64,000 bases of DNA, from positions 1-64,000 of the forward strand of contig JBKHXF010000018.1 in the NCBI GenBank assembly GCA_046566145.1, in the 5' to 3' direction. Made by a program: the position numbers and the translations under genes. The stretch's first letter is position 1, and each line of letters opens with the position of its first letter. The notes beneath the pieces were generated by a model, which ran no database searches, had not been told where the DNA came from, and saw nothing but the letters and a program-made list of their open reading frames with translations. Origin of the DNA: JBKHXF01 sp046566145. GTDB taxonomy: Bacteria > Actinomycetota > Nitriliruptoria > Nitriliruptorales > Nitriliruptoraceae. This document shows, piece by piece, positions 33,218 to 42,333 of this stretch.

Positions 33218-35080
33218 TCAGCCAGCCGGGAGGTAGTCCACGACGTTGACCAGCGGGCCAGCGGCGTTCGCGTCGGGCGACACGGCGCCCTTCGCGAGAC
33301 GCTGGTTCGAGTACGCGTAGAAGCTCGGCTTCTGCGTCAGCGGGAGCATGAACAGCCCCTGCTCCGGGTCGAGCTCCAGCGTCGTCACGTACTTGTCGAG
33401 CTCGTTGTAGCAGGCAGCCCGCTCGTCGTCGTCGACGGTCGCGTCGCACTCGTCGGCCTTGGCGTCGAACTCCTCGTTGGCGAACCCGTAGGGGTTGTTG
33501 CCGGAGCCCGTCCGGTAGGAGGCCGACTGGCCACCCGGCCACGGACCACCGACCCACGCGAACTGGGTGATGTCCCAGACCTCGCAGTTGCCCTCGGTGC
33601 CACCGGAGGTGGCGCAGGCGAGCGCGTCCTCGGAGAACGGACGCTCCGAGAAGTAGTCGCCACCGGGGACGTTGTCGATGGTGACCTCGATGCCACCGGC
33701 CTTCATCTGCTCCACGATCAGCTGCTGCTGCAGCTCACGCAGGGCGTTGCCGCCGGTGGTGCCCACCCGCAGGGTCAGCTTGCCACGCTCGGGGTGCTCG
33801 AAGATGCCGTCGGCACCCTCGGTGTACCCCGCCTCGGTCAGCTTGGCCTTGGCCTCGTCCGGCTGCGCGCCGTCGTACTCGGCCTGGTGGTTCTCGTAGG
33901 TCGGCTGGTTGGACAGCCAGTAGGTGTTGCCCAGACCGTTGGGGTCGAGGGCGTCACCGAACAGCGGCGTGTACAGCGCGGCCATGACCTGGCTCTTGTC
34001 CAGGGCGTACGCCAGCGCCTCGCGGACCAGCGGGTCCGACAGGTGCGCGTTGTAGAGGTTCAGGCCCCAGTGCTCGAAGACCGGACCCGCCTCGGACGCG
34101 ACGGTGAAGTTCTCGTCGGTCGCGATGCGGTCACCGAAGGCCGTCTGCGGCTGGGTGAAGATGATGTCGGCCTCGCCGGCCTTCAGCGCGTTGATCTGCG
34201 CGTCGGTGTCAGCGACCCAGTTGATGCGGACGCCGTCGACGCAGGCCGCGCCCTCGTTGGTGACGTCCGGGCTGACGGAGCCGTGGTAGGAGTCGTTGCG
34301 GACGAGGTTCATCGCCACGCCGCGCTCCCAGGTGTCGAACACCATCGGACCGGTGGACGGCAGGGTCTCACCGCCGGCGGAGAACTCCGGGAAGGCCTCG
34401 TTCGCGGCCGCGGCGTCCGCCACGACGTGCGTCGGGAAGATCTCGGAGAACATCGCCTTGTAGCCGGCGTAGAACGCCGACATGGTCACCGTGAACTCGG
34501 TGTCCGAGTCGACGGTGAAGTCGGTGATGAGGTCGTAACCCGTCCGGTCACCGATCAGGTAGACGCCACCCTCGCCGGTCTCGGCGTCGTAGCCCTCCAT
34601 GATGATGTCGAACGTGCCCTTGACCTGCTCGGCCGTCAGCGGGGTGCCGTCGGACCAGGTGAGGCCGTCACGCAGGACGTAGCCGATGGTGACCGACCCG
34701 TCCTCGTTCTCGGTGACCTCGGCCTCCTGGGCCAGCAGCTCCGGGAAGAACTCGGTCGTCGCGCTGACGCCGTACAGGCCCTCCCAGAGGGACTGCCGCA
34801 CCCACGAGGTGATCGACAGGTTGTTGTTCGGGTCGTCGAGGTGCAGGTCCGGCGGCTCCTGCTCGTGCGCCCACACGAGCGTGGCCTCGCCACCGGCCTC
34901 ACAGTAGTTGGCCGGGTCGACGTCGCCGCCGGCCTCGGTCTCGGTCTCGGTCTCGGTTCCCGTCGAGGTCTCGCCCTCGGCCGGGTCGTCCGCTCCGCCG
35001 CCACATGCGGTCGCGACCAGCGCGATCGCCGCGAGGGCAGCGACGCGGTGCGTCGTCCGCTTCACGTACTTCGCCACCAT
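33218..35080 (-). CDS. oppA: Oligopeptide ABC transporter substrate-binding lipoprotein (OppA-type)
   Basis: A 620-residue lipoprotein: signal peptide with lipobox V-A-T-A-C, lipidated Cys26, then an acidic Thr/Glu repeat linker and a family 5 binding domain (L-R-D-G-L-T-W-S-D-G-T-P-L-T-A-E-Q-V, R-E-A-L-A-Y-A-L-D-K). Several Cys pairs suggest disulfides. ATG 35080 has GAAGGG upstream. It captures oligopeptides for OppBCDF. The surface is Asp/Glu-rich. It is separated from oppB by a hairpin, so it is probably made in excess. Confidence 0.92.
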   Translation of the reverse strand: MVAKYVKRTTHRVAALAAIALVATACGGGADDPAEGETSTGTETETETEAGGDVDPANYCEAGGEATLVWAHEQEPPDLHLDDPNNNLSITSWVRQSLWEGLYGVSATTEFFPELLAQEAEVTENEDGSVTIGYVLRDGLTWSDGTPLTAEQVKGTFDIIMEGYDAETGEGGVYLIGDRTGYDLITDFTVDSDTEFTVTMSAFYAGYKAMFSEIFPTHVVADAAAANEAFPEFSAGGETLPSTGPMVFDTWERGVAMNLVRNDSYHGSVSPDVTNEGAACVDGVRINWVADTDAQINALKAGEADIIFTQPQTAFGDRIATDENFTVASEAGPVFEHWGLNLYNAHLSDPLVREALAYALDKSQVMAALYTPLFGDALDPNGLGNTYWLSNQPTYENHQAEYDGAQPDEAKAKLTEAGYTEGADGIFEHPERGKLTLRVGTTGGNALRELQQQLIVEQMKAGGIEVTIDNVPGGDYFSERPFSEDALACATSGGTEGNCEVWDITQFAWVGGPWPGGQSASYRTGSGNNPYGFANEEFDAKADECDATVDDDERAACYNELDKYVTTLELDPEQGLFMLPLTQKPSFYAYSNQRLAKGAVSPDANAAGPLVNVVDYLPAG

Positions 35081-35191
35081 GTTCCCTTCGTCTGGTGTCG
35101 TCGGCCCGGGCGCGTCCGCGGACCCCGTGGGGGATGCGGCCCGCCGCGCGGGGACCAGGTCGGAAACCGTGCGGCTCCCGGACCCCCCACG

Positions 35192-35209
35192 CTACTACCG
35201 AGGTCGTAG
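35192..35209. promoter_or_regulatory. Imperfect inverted repeat upstream of oppA
   Basis: CTACTACC (35192-35199) and GGTCGTAG (35202-35209) match at seven of eight positions around a two-base centre. The site lies 112 bp upstream of the oppA start and 75 bp beyond the tpiA stop, in the 203-bp gap that must hold the opp promoter. It could be an operator; no regulator gene is adjacent. Confidence 0.35.
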
Positions 35210-35283
35210 TCCGCGCTGCATGCCGCCCCACCGTGCGCGAACCGCACGAGTCGCCCATCCGGACGCGTCGGCCCCGCCGACGA

Positions 35284-36057
35284 TCAGCGGCGGTGGCCGA
35301 CGATGAGCGCGAAGTCGTCGCTGTTGAGGCTCGCGCCACCGACGAGCGCGCCGTCGATGTCCGGCTGGGACATCAGCTCGCGGACGTTGCCCGGCTTGAC
35401 GCTGCCGCCGTACTGGATGCGCACGCCGGCGGCCGTGCCGTCGTCGTAGAGCCCCGCGAGGACCCCGCGGACGTGCGCGCACATGGCCTGCGCGTCCTCG
35501 GCCGTCGCGGTCTCACCGGTGCCGATGGCCCAGATGGGCTCGTAGGCGACCACGAGGTCCTCCGGGTGCGTGATCGACACGCCGGCGAGCGAGCCGGCGA
35601 GCTGCTCGGCGACGACGGACTCGGCCTCGCCGGCCCGGCGCTGCTCGATCGTCTCGCCGACGCAGAGGATGGGGCGCATGCCGTGCTTCTGCACCGCCCG
35701 GACCTTCGCGTTGACGACCTCGTCGGTCTCACCGAAGAGCTGCCGGCGCTCGGAGTGGCCGCAGATGACGTAGCGCACGTCGAGTCGGGCGAGCATCCCC
35801 GGGGCGACCTCCCCGGTGAACGCTCCCTCGTCGTGCTGCGAGCAGGTCTGCGCGCCGACCGCGATCGGGAGGTGCTCGGACTCGATCAGGGTCGCGATGC
35901 TGCGGATGGCGACGAACGCCGGGCAGACGACGACCTCCTGCCCCTCGTAGTCGTCCTCGTCGAGGTGGTAGGCGAGCTTCTGGACGAGCTGGATCGCCTC
36001 GAGGTGGTCCTTGTGCATCTTCCAGTTGCCGGCGATGACGGGGACGCGGTCGGCCAC
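35284..36057 (-). CDS. tpiA: Triosephosphate isomerase
   Basis: A 257-residue TIM barrel: A-G-N-W-K-M-H at the start, catalytic His in V-I-C-G-H-S-E-R-R, catalytic Glu in A-Y-E-P-I-W-A-I-G-T-G and phosphate-binding Y-G-G-S-V and V-G-G-A-S-L. It interconverts dihydroxyacetone phosphate and glyceraldehyde 3-phosphate. The start is GTG 36057 with AGGGAG upstream. It follows gap and pgk on the same strand, but with two ABC exporter genes between pgk and tpiA. Confidence 0.97.
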   Translation of the reverse strand: MADRVPVIAGNWKMHKDHLEAIQLVQKLAYHLDEDDYEGQEVVVCPAFVAIRSIATLIESEHLPIAVGAQTCSQHDEGAFTGEVAPGMLARLDVRYVICGHSERRQLFGETDEVVNAKVRAVQKHGMRPILCVGETIEQRRAGEAESVVAEQLAGSLAGVSITHPEDLVVAYEPIWAIGTGETATAEDAQAMCAHVRGVLAGLYDDGTAAGVRIQYGGSVKPGNVRELMSQPDIDGALVGGASLNSDDFALIVGHRR

Positions 36058-36131
36058 GGTGGTGTGCTCCCTGCTGGACTTGTCGGTTGCCCCGGGCACC
36101 GGCGACGCCGCGCCCGGGCGGGCCCCCGACG

Positions 36132-37940
36132 CTAGCCGCCGGCGCCGCCGGCCTGCGCCGCCCAGTCCGCCCACAGCCGCGCGTACGTCCCGCCGGCGGC
36201 GACGAGCTCGTCGTGGGGACCCTGCTCGACGAGGACCCCGGCGTCGAGGACGAGGACGAGGTCCGCCGTCTGCGCGGTCGAGAGGCGGTGGGCGATCGTG
36301 ATCGACGTACGGCCCTGGGTGAGCCGCTCGATGGCCTGCTTGAGCTGCACGTCGAGCGCGGGGTCGACCGCCGAGGTCGCCTCGTCGAGGACCAGCAGGT
36401 CGGGCCCGGTCAGCCACGCCCGCACGAGCGCGACGAGCTGCCGCTCCCCGCTGGACAGCCGGCTGCCCCGCTCCCCCACCGGGGTGGCGAGGCCAGCCGG
36501 CTGCTCGGCCAGCCACGCGTCGAGCCCGAGGTCCGCGAACGCCTCCTCGACCTCGGCCCCCGCGGCGTCGGGGCGGCCGTAGCGGGCGTTGTCGGCGATG
36601 GTGCCGTCGAACAGGAACCCCTCCTGCGGCACGAACGCGACCCGCCGGCGCAGCGACGCGAAGCGGACTCGGCGGACGTCCACGCCCCCGACCTCCACGG
36701 TGCCCTCGGAGGGGTCGACGAGGCGGACGAGGACCTTGGCGAGCGTCGACTTCCCCGACCCCGTCTCGCCGACCACCGCGACGCGGGTCCCGGGCTCGAT
36801 GTCGAGGTCGAGGTCCGCGAGCACGTCGCGCTCCCCCTCCGGGTAGCGGAAGCGCACGCCCCGGAAGCGGATGCCGAGCTCGCCCGGGGGCAGGTCGACG
36901 CCGCCGGTCGGGTCGGCCACCTCGCGCGGCGTGCCGAGGACCTCGAGCACCCGGCGGATGCCGGCGGCCGCGGACTGGGCCTCGTTGAGGACCTCGACGA
37001 TCGTCTGCACCGGGTCGATGAAGAGGGTCACGAGGAACAGGAACGCGACGACCTGCCCGGCGGTCAGCCCGTCGCCGAGCAGGACGCCGGCGGCGAGCAC
37101 GCCGGCGGTGAGGCTCGCGGCGAAGACCTCGGCGGACGAGAACATCACCGCGCCGAGGGCGCCGGCGCGGACCTGCACGCCGAACTGCGCGTCGAGCGCC
37201 TCGTCGACACGGTCCTGTGCCCGTCGCTCGATGCCGAACACGCGGATGGTCGGCAGGCCGGCGACCGCCTCGCTCACCGCGGCGACCGACGCGCCGCTGC
37301 GTTCCCGGACCCGGTCGAACGCCCGACCGAGCACCCGGTTGAAGAACGCGATGAGGAGCCCGTACAGGGCTGCGCCGCCCGCGACGAGCAGGGCGAGCCG
37401 CCAGTCGTAGACCAGCATCACGACGACCGCCAGGGTGAGCTGGGCGGTGCCGACGAGCATCGCGACGCCGCCCCACTCGAGGAACTGCGTGATCGACTCG
37501 ACGTCGCTGGTGACGCGGGCCACCAGCACGCCGCGACGCTCGGCCTGCAGGTGCAGGGTGGAGAGGTCGTGGACGTGACGGAAGGTCGCGACCCGCAGCT
37601 CCGCGAGCCCGTCCGCGGTCGCACGCACGAGCCGGAGCAGCGCCGTGCGGTTGGCCGCCATCGACCCGACGAGCACCACGACCGCGCCGGCGGCGGCGAG
37701 CGCCACCACGGTGAGGTCGGGGGCGCCGTCGGTCAGCACCTCGCGGTCGAGGACCTGCTGCACCGCGATCGGCACGACGAGCTGCCCGACGGTGCCGAGG
37801 GTCGCGAGCAGCAGCGTCAGCCCGAACCCGCGCCGCAGCGACGGCGCGACCCGCGACGCCTGCACGAGCGCGGCGACGAGCCCCGCCGGCGGACGTCCGG
37901 CGCGCAGGGGGACGCCGGGTGTCGTGTCGGCGGCGCTCAC
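36132..37940 (-). CDS. ABC exporter half-transporter, subunit with consensus Walker B
   Basis: A 602-residue type I exporter: six transmembrane helices (about residues 40-310), then a nucleotide-binding domain with Walker A G-E-T-G-S-G-K-S-T, Walker B L-L-V-L-D-E-A-T-S-A-V-D with catalytic Glu and H-loop I-A-H-R-L-S. The signature motif is L-S-S-G-E (residues 495-499) instead of L-S-G-G-Q. Its GTG start overlaps the upstream partner's stop in GTGA. The pair forms a heterodimer (inference). The substrate is unknown: drug, lipid or peptide are all possible. Confidence 0.9.
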   Translation of the reverse strand: MSAADTTPGVPLRAGRPPAGLVAALVQASRVAPSLRRGFGLTLLLATLGTVGQLVVPIAVQQVLDREVLTDGAPDLTVVALAAAGAVVVLVGSMAANRTALLRLVRATADGLAELRVATFRHVHDLSTLHLQAERRGVLVARVTSDVESITQFLEWGGVAMLVGTAQLTLAVVVMLVYDWRLALLVAGGAALYGLLIAFFNRVLGRAFDRVRERSGASVAAVSEAVAGLPTIRVFGIERRAQDRVDEALDAQFGVQVRAGALGAVMFSSAEVFAASLTAGVLAAGVLLGDGLTAGQVVAFLFLVTLFIDPVQTIVEVLNEAQSAAAGIRRVLEVLGTPREVADPTGGVDLPPGELGIRFRGVRFRYPEGERDVLADLDLDIEPGTRVAVVGETGSGKSTLAKVLVRLVDPSEGTVEVGGVDVRRVRFASLRRRVAFVPQEGFLFDGTIADNARYGRPDAAGAEVEEAFADLGLDAWLAEQPAGLATPVGERGSRLSSGERQLVALVRAWLTGPDLLVLDEATSAVDPALDVQLKQAIERLTQGRTSITIAHRLSTAQTADLVLVLDAGVLVEQGPHDELVAAGGTYARLWADWAAQAGGAGG

Positions 37941-39787
37941 GCGGCGCCCTCCTCGCGGCGGGCCGCGTCGTCGTCGTAGGCGCGCAGCAGCCGGGCGTAG
38001 CCGGGCACGTCGCGCAGCAGCGCCTCGTGGGTCCCGGTGGCGACCACCCGGCCGTCCTCCACGTAGGCCACGCGGTCGGCCAGCAGGATCGACGAGCGCC
38101 GGTAGGCGACCACGACCACCGTCGACGGCAGCGCGGCGTCGCGCAAACCCTGCAGGATCCGCGTCTCGACGCTCGGGTCCACCGCGGAGGTGGCGTCGTC
38201 GAGCAGCAGCAGGCGCGGGCGGCGGACCAGCGCGCGGGCCAGCGCGACGCGCTGGCGCTGCCCGCCGGACAGGCTCGTCCCGCGCTCCCCCACGGTGGTG
38301 TCGTACCGGCGCGGCAGGTCGCGGATGAACTCGTGGGCCGCCGCGAGCCGCGCGGCCGCCTCGACGTCCTCGTCCGGGACCTCCGCCCGCAGCGTGATGT
38401 TGTCCCGCACGGTGTCGTCGAAGAGGAACACGTCCTGGGTGACGTACGCGACGTGCTCGGGCAGCTCGCCCGGCCCAAGGTCGCGCAGGTCACGCCCGTC
38501 GAGCCGGACGGCGCCCTCGGTGGGGTCCCACAGACGCGCGAGCAGCCGGAGCAGCGTCGACTTGCCGGAGCCGGTCGGTCCGACGACCGCGAGGACCTGG
38601 CCGGGCCGCACGTCGAGGGCGACGTCGCGCAGCACCGGGACCGCCCCGTCGTAGCTGAACGACACGCCGGCGGTCGCCACGCCGGCGGGCGCGTCGCCCG
38701 CCTCGAGGTGGGTCTCGCCGTGGTGGAGGTGGTCGGGCAGGTCGAGGACCTCGCGCACCCGCTCCCATCCGGTGACCGACGAGGCGGCGTCCCACAGCAG
38801 GTAGCCGATGAGCCGGACGGGGACGGCGAGCAGGGAGAGCAGGTAGGTGACGCGGACCAGCTCCCCGGTGGTGATGGTGCCCGCGTCGAGCCGGACCACC
38901 CCGAGCAGCAGGACGAGGACCGTGCCGACGGCCGGCAGCCCCTCGGTGACGGCCCGGTAGAACGACCAGGTCTCGCCGACCCGCACGTACTGACGGGCCA
39001 GGTCGTCGACGGCGTCGGCGAAGCGGTCGGTCTCCTCCGCCTCGCGTCCGAGGGCCTTGACCGTCACGGCACCGTCGAAGCTCTCGTGCGCCACCTCGCC
39101 GACGCGCCCGCGCAGCGCCTGCTCGACCTGCATCGCGGCGAACATCCGCCACGAGCCGCGAAGATCCACCGCGACGACCGTGGCGAGCAGCAGCAGCCCG
39201 GCGAGTCCGAGCCACGGGTCGGTGACCGTGAGCAGCGCGACGGACATGCCGAGGAGGAACACGACCCCGGTCGCGAACGGCAGGGGTGCGAGGACGTCGG
39301 TGGCGCGGCGGGCGTCGTTGTCCGCCACGGAGAGCAGGTCCCCGGTGCCGCGACGGCCGTACCACGACATCGGGAGGTCGAACAGCCGTGCGACGACGCG
39401 GCGCTGCAGGTCGCGCTGGGCACCGGACTGCAGCCAGCCGGCGGCGCTGCGGCGGAGCACGATGCCGGCCGCCTTCCAGACCGCGACGCCCATGACCAGC
39501 AGGACCGCGTCGCGCAGCCGGGAGCCGACCGGCTCGCCGTCGGTGAGGACGGGTACCAGCAGGTCGTCGGTCACGCGCCCCACGACCACCGAGGCGGCGA
39601 CGATGCCGGCGGTGAAGGCGATCGCGCCGGCGGCGGCGAGCCCGTAGACGAGCGGCTGCCCCCGCACGAACGAGGCGATGAGGCGCGCGCCAGCGCCCGC
39701 CACGGCCCACGGACCGCGCGCGGCGAGGTCCGGCGGCGTGCCGGGCGGGAGGTCGGGCGCGGTCGCGCCGGGGTCGGTCGGGCCCAC
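37937..39787 (-). CDS. ABC exporter half-transporter, subunit with degenerate ATP site
   Basis: A 616-residue type I exporter with six transmembrane helices and a nucleotide-binding domain. Walker A (G-P-T-G-S-G-K-S-T) and signature L-S-G-G-Q are intact, but the catalytic Glu after Walker B is Asp531 (L-L-L-L-D-D-A-T-S) and the H-loop His is Tyr562 (V-A-Y-R-R-S-S). This is the pattern of the non-hydrolytic subunit in heterodimeric exporters. The start GTG 39787 has no obvious ribosome site. It is the first gene of the exporter pair and lies 108 bp after pgk. Confidence 0.9.
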   Translation of the reverse strand: MGPTDPGATAPDLPPGTPPDLAARGPWAVAGAGARLIASFVRGQPLVYGLAAAGAIAFTAGIVAASVVVGRVTDDLLVPVLTDGEPVGSRLRDAVLLVMGVAVWKAAGIVLRRSAAGWLQSGAQRDLQRRVVARLFDLPMSWYGRRGTGDLLSVADNDARRATDVLAPLPFATGVVFLLGMSVALLTVTDPWLGLAGLLLLATVVAVDLRGSWRMFAAMQVEQALRGRVGEVAHESFDGAVTVKALGREAEETDRFADAVDDLARQYVRVGETWSFYRAVTEGLPAVGTVLVLLLGVVRLDAGTITTGELVRVTYLLSLLAVPVRLIGYLLWDAASSVTGWERVREVLDLPDHLHHGETHLEAGDAPAGVATAGVSFSYDGAVPVLRDVALDVRPGQVLAVVGPTGSGKSTLLRLLARLWDPTEGAVRLDGRDLRDLGPGELPEHVAYVTQDVFLFDDTVRDNITLRAEVPDEDVEAAARLAAAHEFIRDLPRRYDTTVGERGTSLSGGQRQRVALARALVRRPRLLLLDDATSAVDPSVETRILQGLRDAALPSTVVVVAYRRSSILLADRVAYVEDGRVVATGTHEALLRDVPGYARLLRAYDDDAARREEGAA

Positions 39788-39895
39788 GCGTCGGCCAGTC
39801 GTCGGTCGGGCGGGAGGGAGGCCAGCCCGCGAACTTCGCCGGTGTGACCGCGGTCCGTCCAGCGGACGTGCGCGCAGCGCAGCGCCGCTGACGCC

Positions 39896-41095
39896 TCAGC
39901 GGAGCGCGGCGACCCCGGGGAGCTCCTTGCCCTCGAGCAGCTCGAGCGAGGCACCGCCCCCGGTCGAGACGTGGCTGACGGCGTCGTCGAGGCCGAAGCG
40001 CCGGATGGCTGCAGCCGAGTCGCCGCCACCGACGACGGTGAAGGCCTCGGTGTCGGCCATGGCCCGGGCCACCTCGCGGGTGCCGGCCGCGAACGCCTCC
40101 CACTCGAACACGCCCATCGGCCCGTTCCAGAAGACGCTGCCGGCCCCCCGGACGGCGGCGGCGTAGGCGGCGGCGGTGTCCGGTCCCACGTCGAGGCCCA
40201 TGCGGTCGGCCGGGATCGCGTCGACCGCGACGGTGGTCGCCTCGGCGTCCTCGGCGAACTCCGGCGCGACGACGACGTCGGTCGGCAGGAGCACGTCGAT
40301 GCCCCGCTCCCGCGCCCGGGCGACGAGGTCACGGACCGTGTCGACCTGGTCCTCCTCGAGCCGGGACGCGCCGACGTCGTGCCCCTCGGCGGCGAGGAAC
40401 GTGAAGCACATGGCCCCACCGACCGCGATGGCGTCGACCCGCTCGAGCAGGTTCTCGAGCACGGTCAGCTTGTCCGACACCTTGGCGCCACCGAGCACCG
40501 CCACGTAGGGCCGCGCGGGCGCGTCGAGCAGGCCACCGAGCACCTCGAGCTCGCGTGCGAGCAGCCGGCCGGCGAACCCGGGCACGAGGGCGGGGACCCC
40601 GCTGATCGAGGCGTGGGCACGGTGGGCCGCCCCGAAGGCGTCGTCGACGTAGACGTCGACCATCCCGGCCAGCGCCGCGGCGAAGGCGGGGTCGTTGGCC
40701 TCCTCCCCGGCGTCGAATCGGAGGTTCTCGAGCAGCACCACCTCGCCGTCCGCGAGGGCGGCCGCCTTCGCCCGCGCGTCCGGTCCGACGACGTCACGGG
40801 AGACCTCGACCGGCCGGCCCAGCAGCTCGGCGAGACGGGCACCGACGGGCGCCATCGAGAACGCCGCCTCGTACCCGTCCCCCGACGGGCGACCGAGGTG
40901 GCTCGCCAGCACGACGCGCGCGCCGGCGTCGAGCAGCGCGGTCAGCGTCGGCAGGGACGCCTCGAGCCGCAGGTCGTCGGCGACGGACCCGTCGGCCAGG
41001 GGGGCGTTGAGGTCGGCGCGCAGGAACACGCGCCGTCCGGCGACGCCGTCGGCGAGCAGGTCGTCGAGGGTGCGGACACCGTCGAGCGTGGACAT
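39896..41095 (-). CDS. pgk: Phosphoglycerate kinase
   Basis: A 399-residue kinase: R-A-D-L-N-A-P-L and S-H-L-G-R-P-S-G in the N-terminal substrate domain, L-L-E-N-L-R-F, V-D-D-A-F-G-A-A-H-R-A-H-A-S, then G-G-A-K-V-S-D-K and G-G-G-D-S-A-A-A at the nucleotide domain. It makes ATP from 1,3-bisphosphoglycerate. The ATG at 41095 has GGAG upstream. It lies 93 bp downstream of gap; the spacer contains an 8-bp hairpin (CGCCCCCG at 41135 pairing with CGGGGGCG at 41154) that could tune distal expression. Confidence 0.97.
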   Translation of the reverse strand: MSTLDGVRTLDDLLADGVAGRRVFLRADLNAPLADGSVADDLRLEASLPTLTALLDAGARVVLASHLGRPSGDGYEAAFSMAPVGARLAELLGRPVEVSRDVVGPDARAKAAALADGEVVLLENLRFDAGEEANDPAFAAALAGMVDVYVDDAFGAAHRAHASISGVPALVPGFAGRLLARELEVLGGLLDAPARPYVAVLGGAKVSDKLTVLENLLERVDAIAVGGAMCFTFLAAEGHDVGASRLEEDQVDTVRDLVARARERGIDVLLPTDVVVAPEFAEDAEATTVAVDAIPADRMGLDVGPDTAAAYAAAVRGAGSVFWNGPMGVFEWEAFAAGTREVARAMADTEAFTVVGGGDSAAAIRRFGLDDAVSHVSTGGGASLELLEGKELPGVAALR

Positions 41096-41188
41096 GGTCG
41101 GGCTCCGTTCGGGGATCACGTCGGGTCACGGCCGCGCCCCCGCCGCGGTGCGACGGGGGCGGCGGTCACACGCGGTGCCGAGGGACGG

Positions 41189-42193
41189 TCAGAGACGGTC
41201 GCCGACGTACAGCGCCAGCTCGGCGAGCCGGTTGGAGTAACCCCACTCGTTGTCGTACCAGCCGAGCACCTTGACCAGCGTGCCGTTGGCCATGGTGGAC
41301 GGCGCGTCGAACACGCACGAGTGCGGGTTGCCGACGATGTCGGTGGAGACCAGCGGGTCGGTCGAGTACTCGAGGATGCCCTTCAGGTCCCCCTCGGCGG
41401 CCTTCTCGAAGGCAGCGTTGACCTCGTCGACGGTCACCTCGCGCTCGAGGACGAGCACGAGGTCGGTGACGGACCCGTCCGGGATCGGGACGCGCAGGGC
41501 CATGCCGTCGAGCCTGCCCTCGAGGACCGGCATCGCCAGCGACGCCGCCTTCGCCGCACCCGTCGACGTCGGCACGATCGACAGGGCGGCGGCGCGGGCA
41601 CGACGCGGGTCCGAGTGCGGCGCGTCGTGGATGTTCTGGTCGCCCGTGTAGGCGTGGACCGTCGTCATCAGGCCCTGGACGATCCCGAAGCTCTCCTGCA
41701 GGACCTTCGCCATCGGCACCACCGAGTTGGTGGTGCAGGAGGCGTTGGAGATGACGTGGTGGTTCGCCGGGTCGTACGTGTCCTCGTTCGCGCCGAGGAC
41801 GATGGTGGCGTCCTCGCCCTTGGCCGGCGCCGAGATGATGACCTTCTTCGCGCCACCGGCGAGGTGCTTCGCGGCGTCCTCGCGCTTGGTGAAGAAGCCT
41901 GTCGACTCGATGACGACGTCGACGCCGAGGTCGCCCCACGGCAGGTTCGCCGGGTCGCGCTCGGCGAGGACCTTCAGCTCGTCGCCGTCGACGACCAGGC
42001 CGGAGTCGGTGACCTCGACGGTGCCCGGGTACCGGCCGTGCACCGAGTCGTACTTGAGGAGCAGTCCGAGGGACTTCGGGTCGGTCAGGTCGTTGACCGC
42101 CACGAAGTCGATGTCGAGGCCGCGGGCCTTCGCGGCCCGGAACAGGTTGCGGCCGATGCGGCCGAAGCCGTTGATCGCGACGCGCAGCGTCAT
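41189..42193 (-). CDS. gap: Glyceraldehyde-3-phosphate dehydrogenase, type I
   Basis: A 334-residue enzyme: NAD-binding N-terminus I-N-G-F-G-R-I-G-R-N, catalytic Cys153 in S-N-A-S-C-T-T-N, H-A-Y-T-G-D-Q, and the C-terminal W-Y-D-N-E-W-G-Y-S-N-R. It oxidises glyceraldehyde 3-phosphate to 1,3-bisphosphoglycerate. ATG 42193 has GAGGAG upstream. It heads the glycolytic block and is isolated from whiA by a hairpin terminator. Confidence 0.97.
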   Translation of the reverse strand: MTLRVAINGFGRIGRNLFRAAKARGLDIDFVAVNDLTDPKSLGLLLKYDSVHGRYPGTVEVTDSGLVVDGDELKVLAERDPANLPWGDLGVDVVIESTGFFTKREDAAKHLAGGAKKVIISAPAKGEDATIVLGANEDTYDPANHHVISNASCTTNSVVPMAKVLQESFGIVQGLMTTVHAYTGDQNIHDAPHSDPRRARAAALSIVPTSTGAAKAASLAMPVLEGRLDGMALRVPIPDGSVTDLVLVLEREVTVDEVNAAFEKAAEGDLKGILEYSTDPLVSTDIVGNPHSCVFDAPSTMANGTLVKVLGWYDNEWGYSNRLAELALYVGDRL

Positions 42194-42280
42194 GGAGAGG
42201 TGCTCCTCGTGTTGGGGTGGGTCCGACTCGGCGTCCTCGTGGGACCGGACGCGCTCGGCGGCCGAGCCTAGCAGCGGCCC

Positions 42281-42312
42281 CCGGGCCACCCGCGAGCCCA
42301 CGGGTGGCCCGG
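42281..42312 (-). terminator. Hairpin terminator after whiA
   Basis: A perfect 12-bp stem, CCGGGCCACCCG (42281-42292) with CGGGTGGCCCGG (42301-42312), and an eight-base loop, 21 bases after the whiA stop on the minus strand. It separates the uvrC-whiA operon from gap. Confidence 0.8.
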
Positions 42313-42333
42313 ACGACCCCGTCCTCGCCTTGC

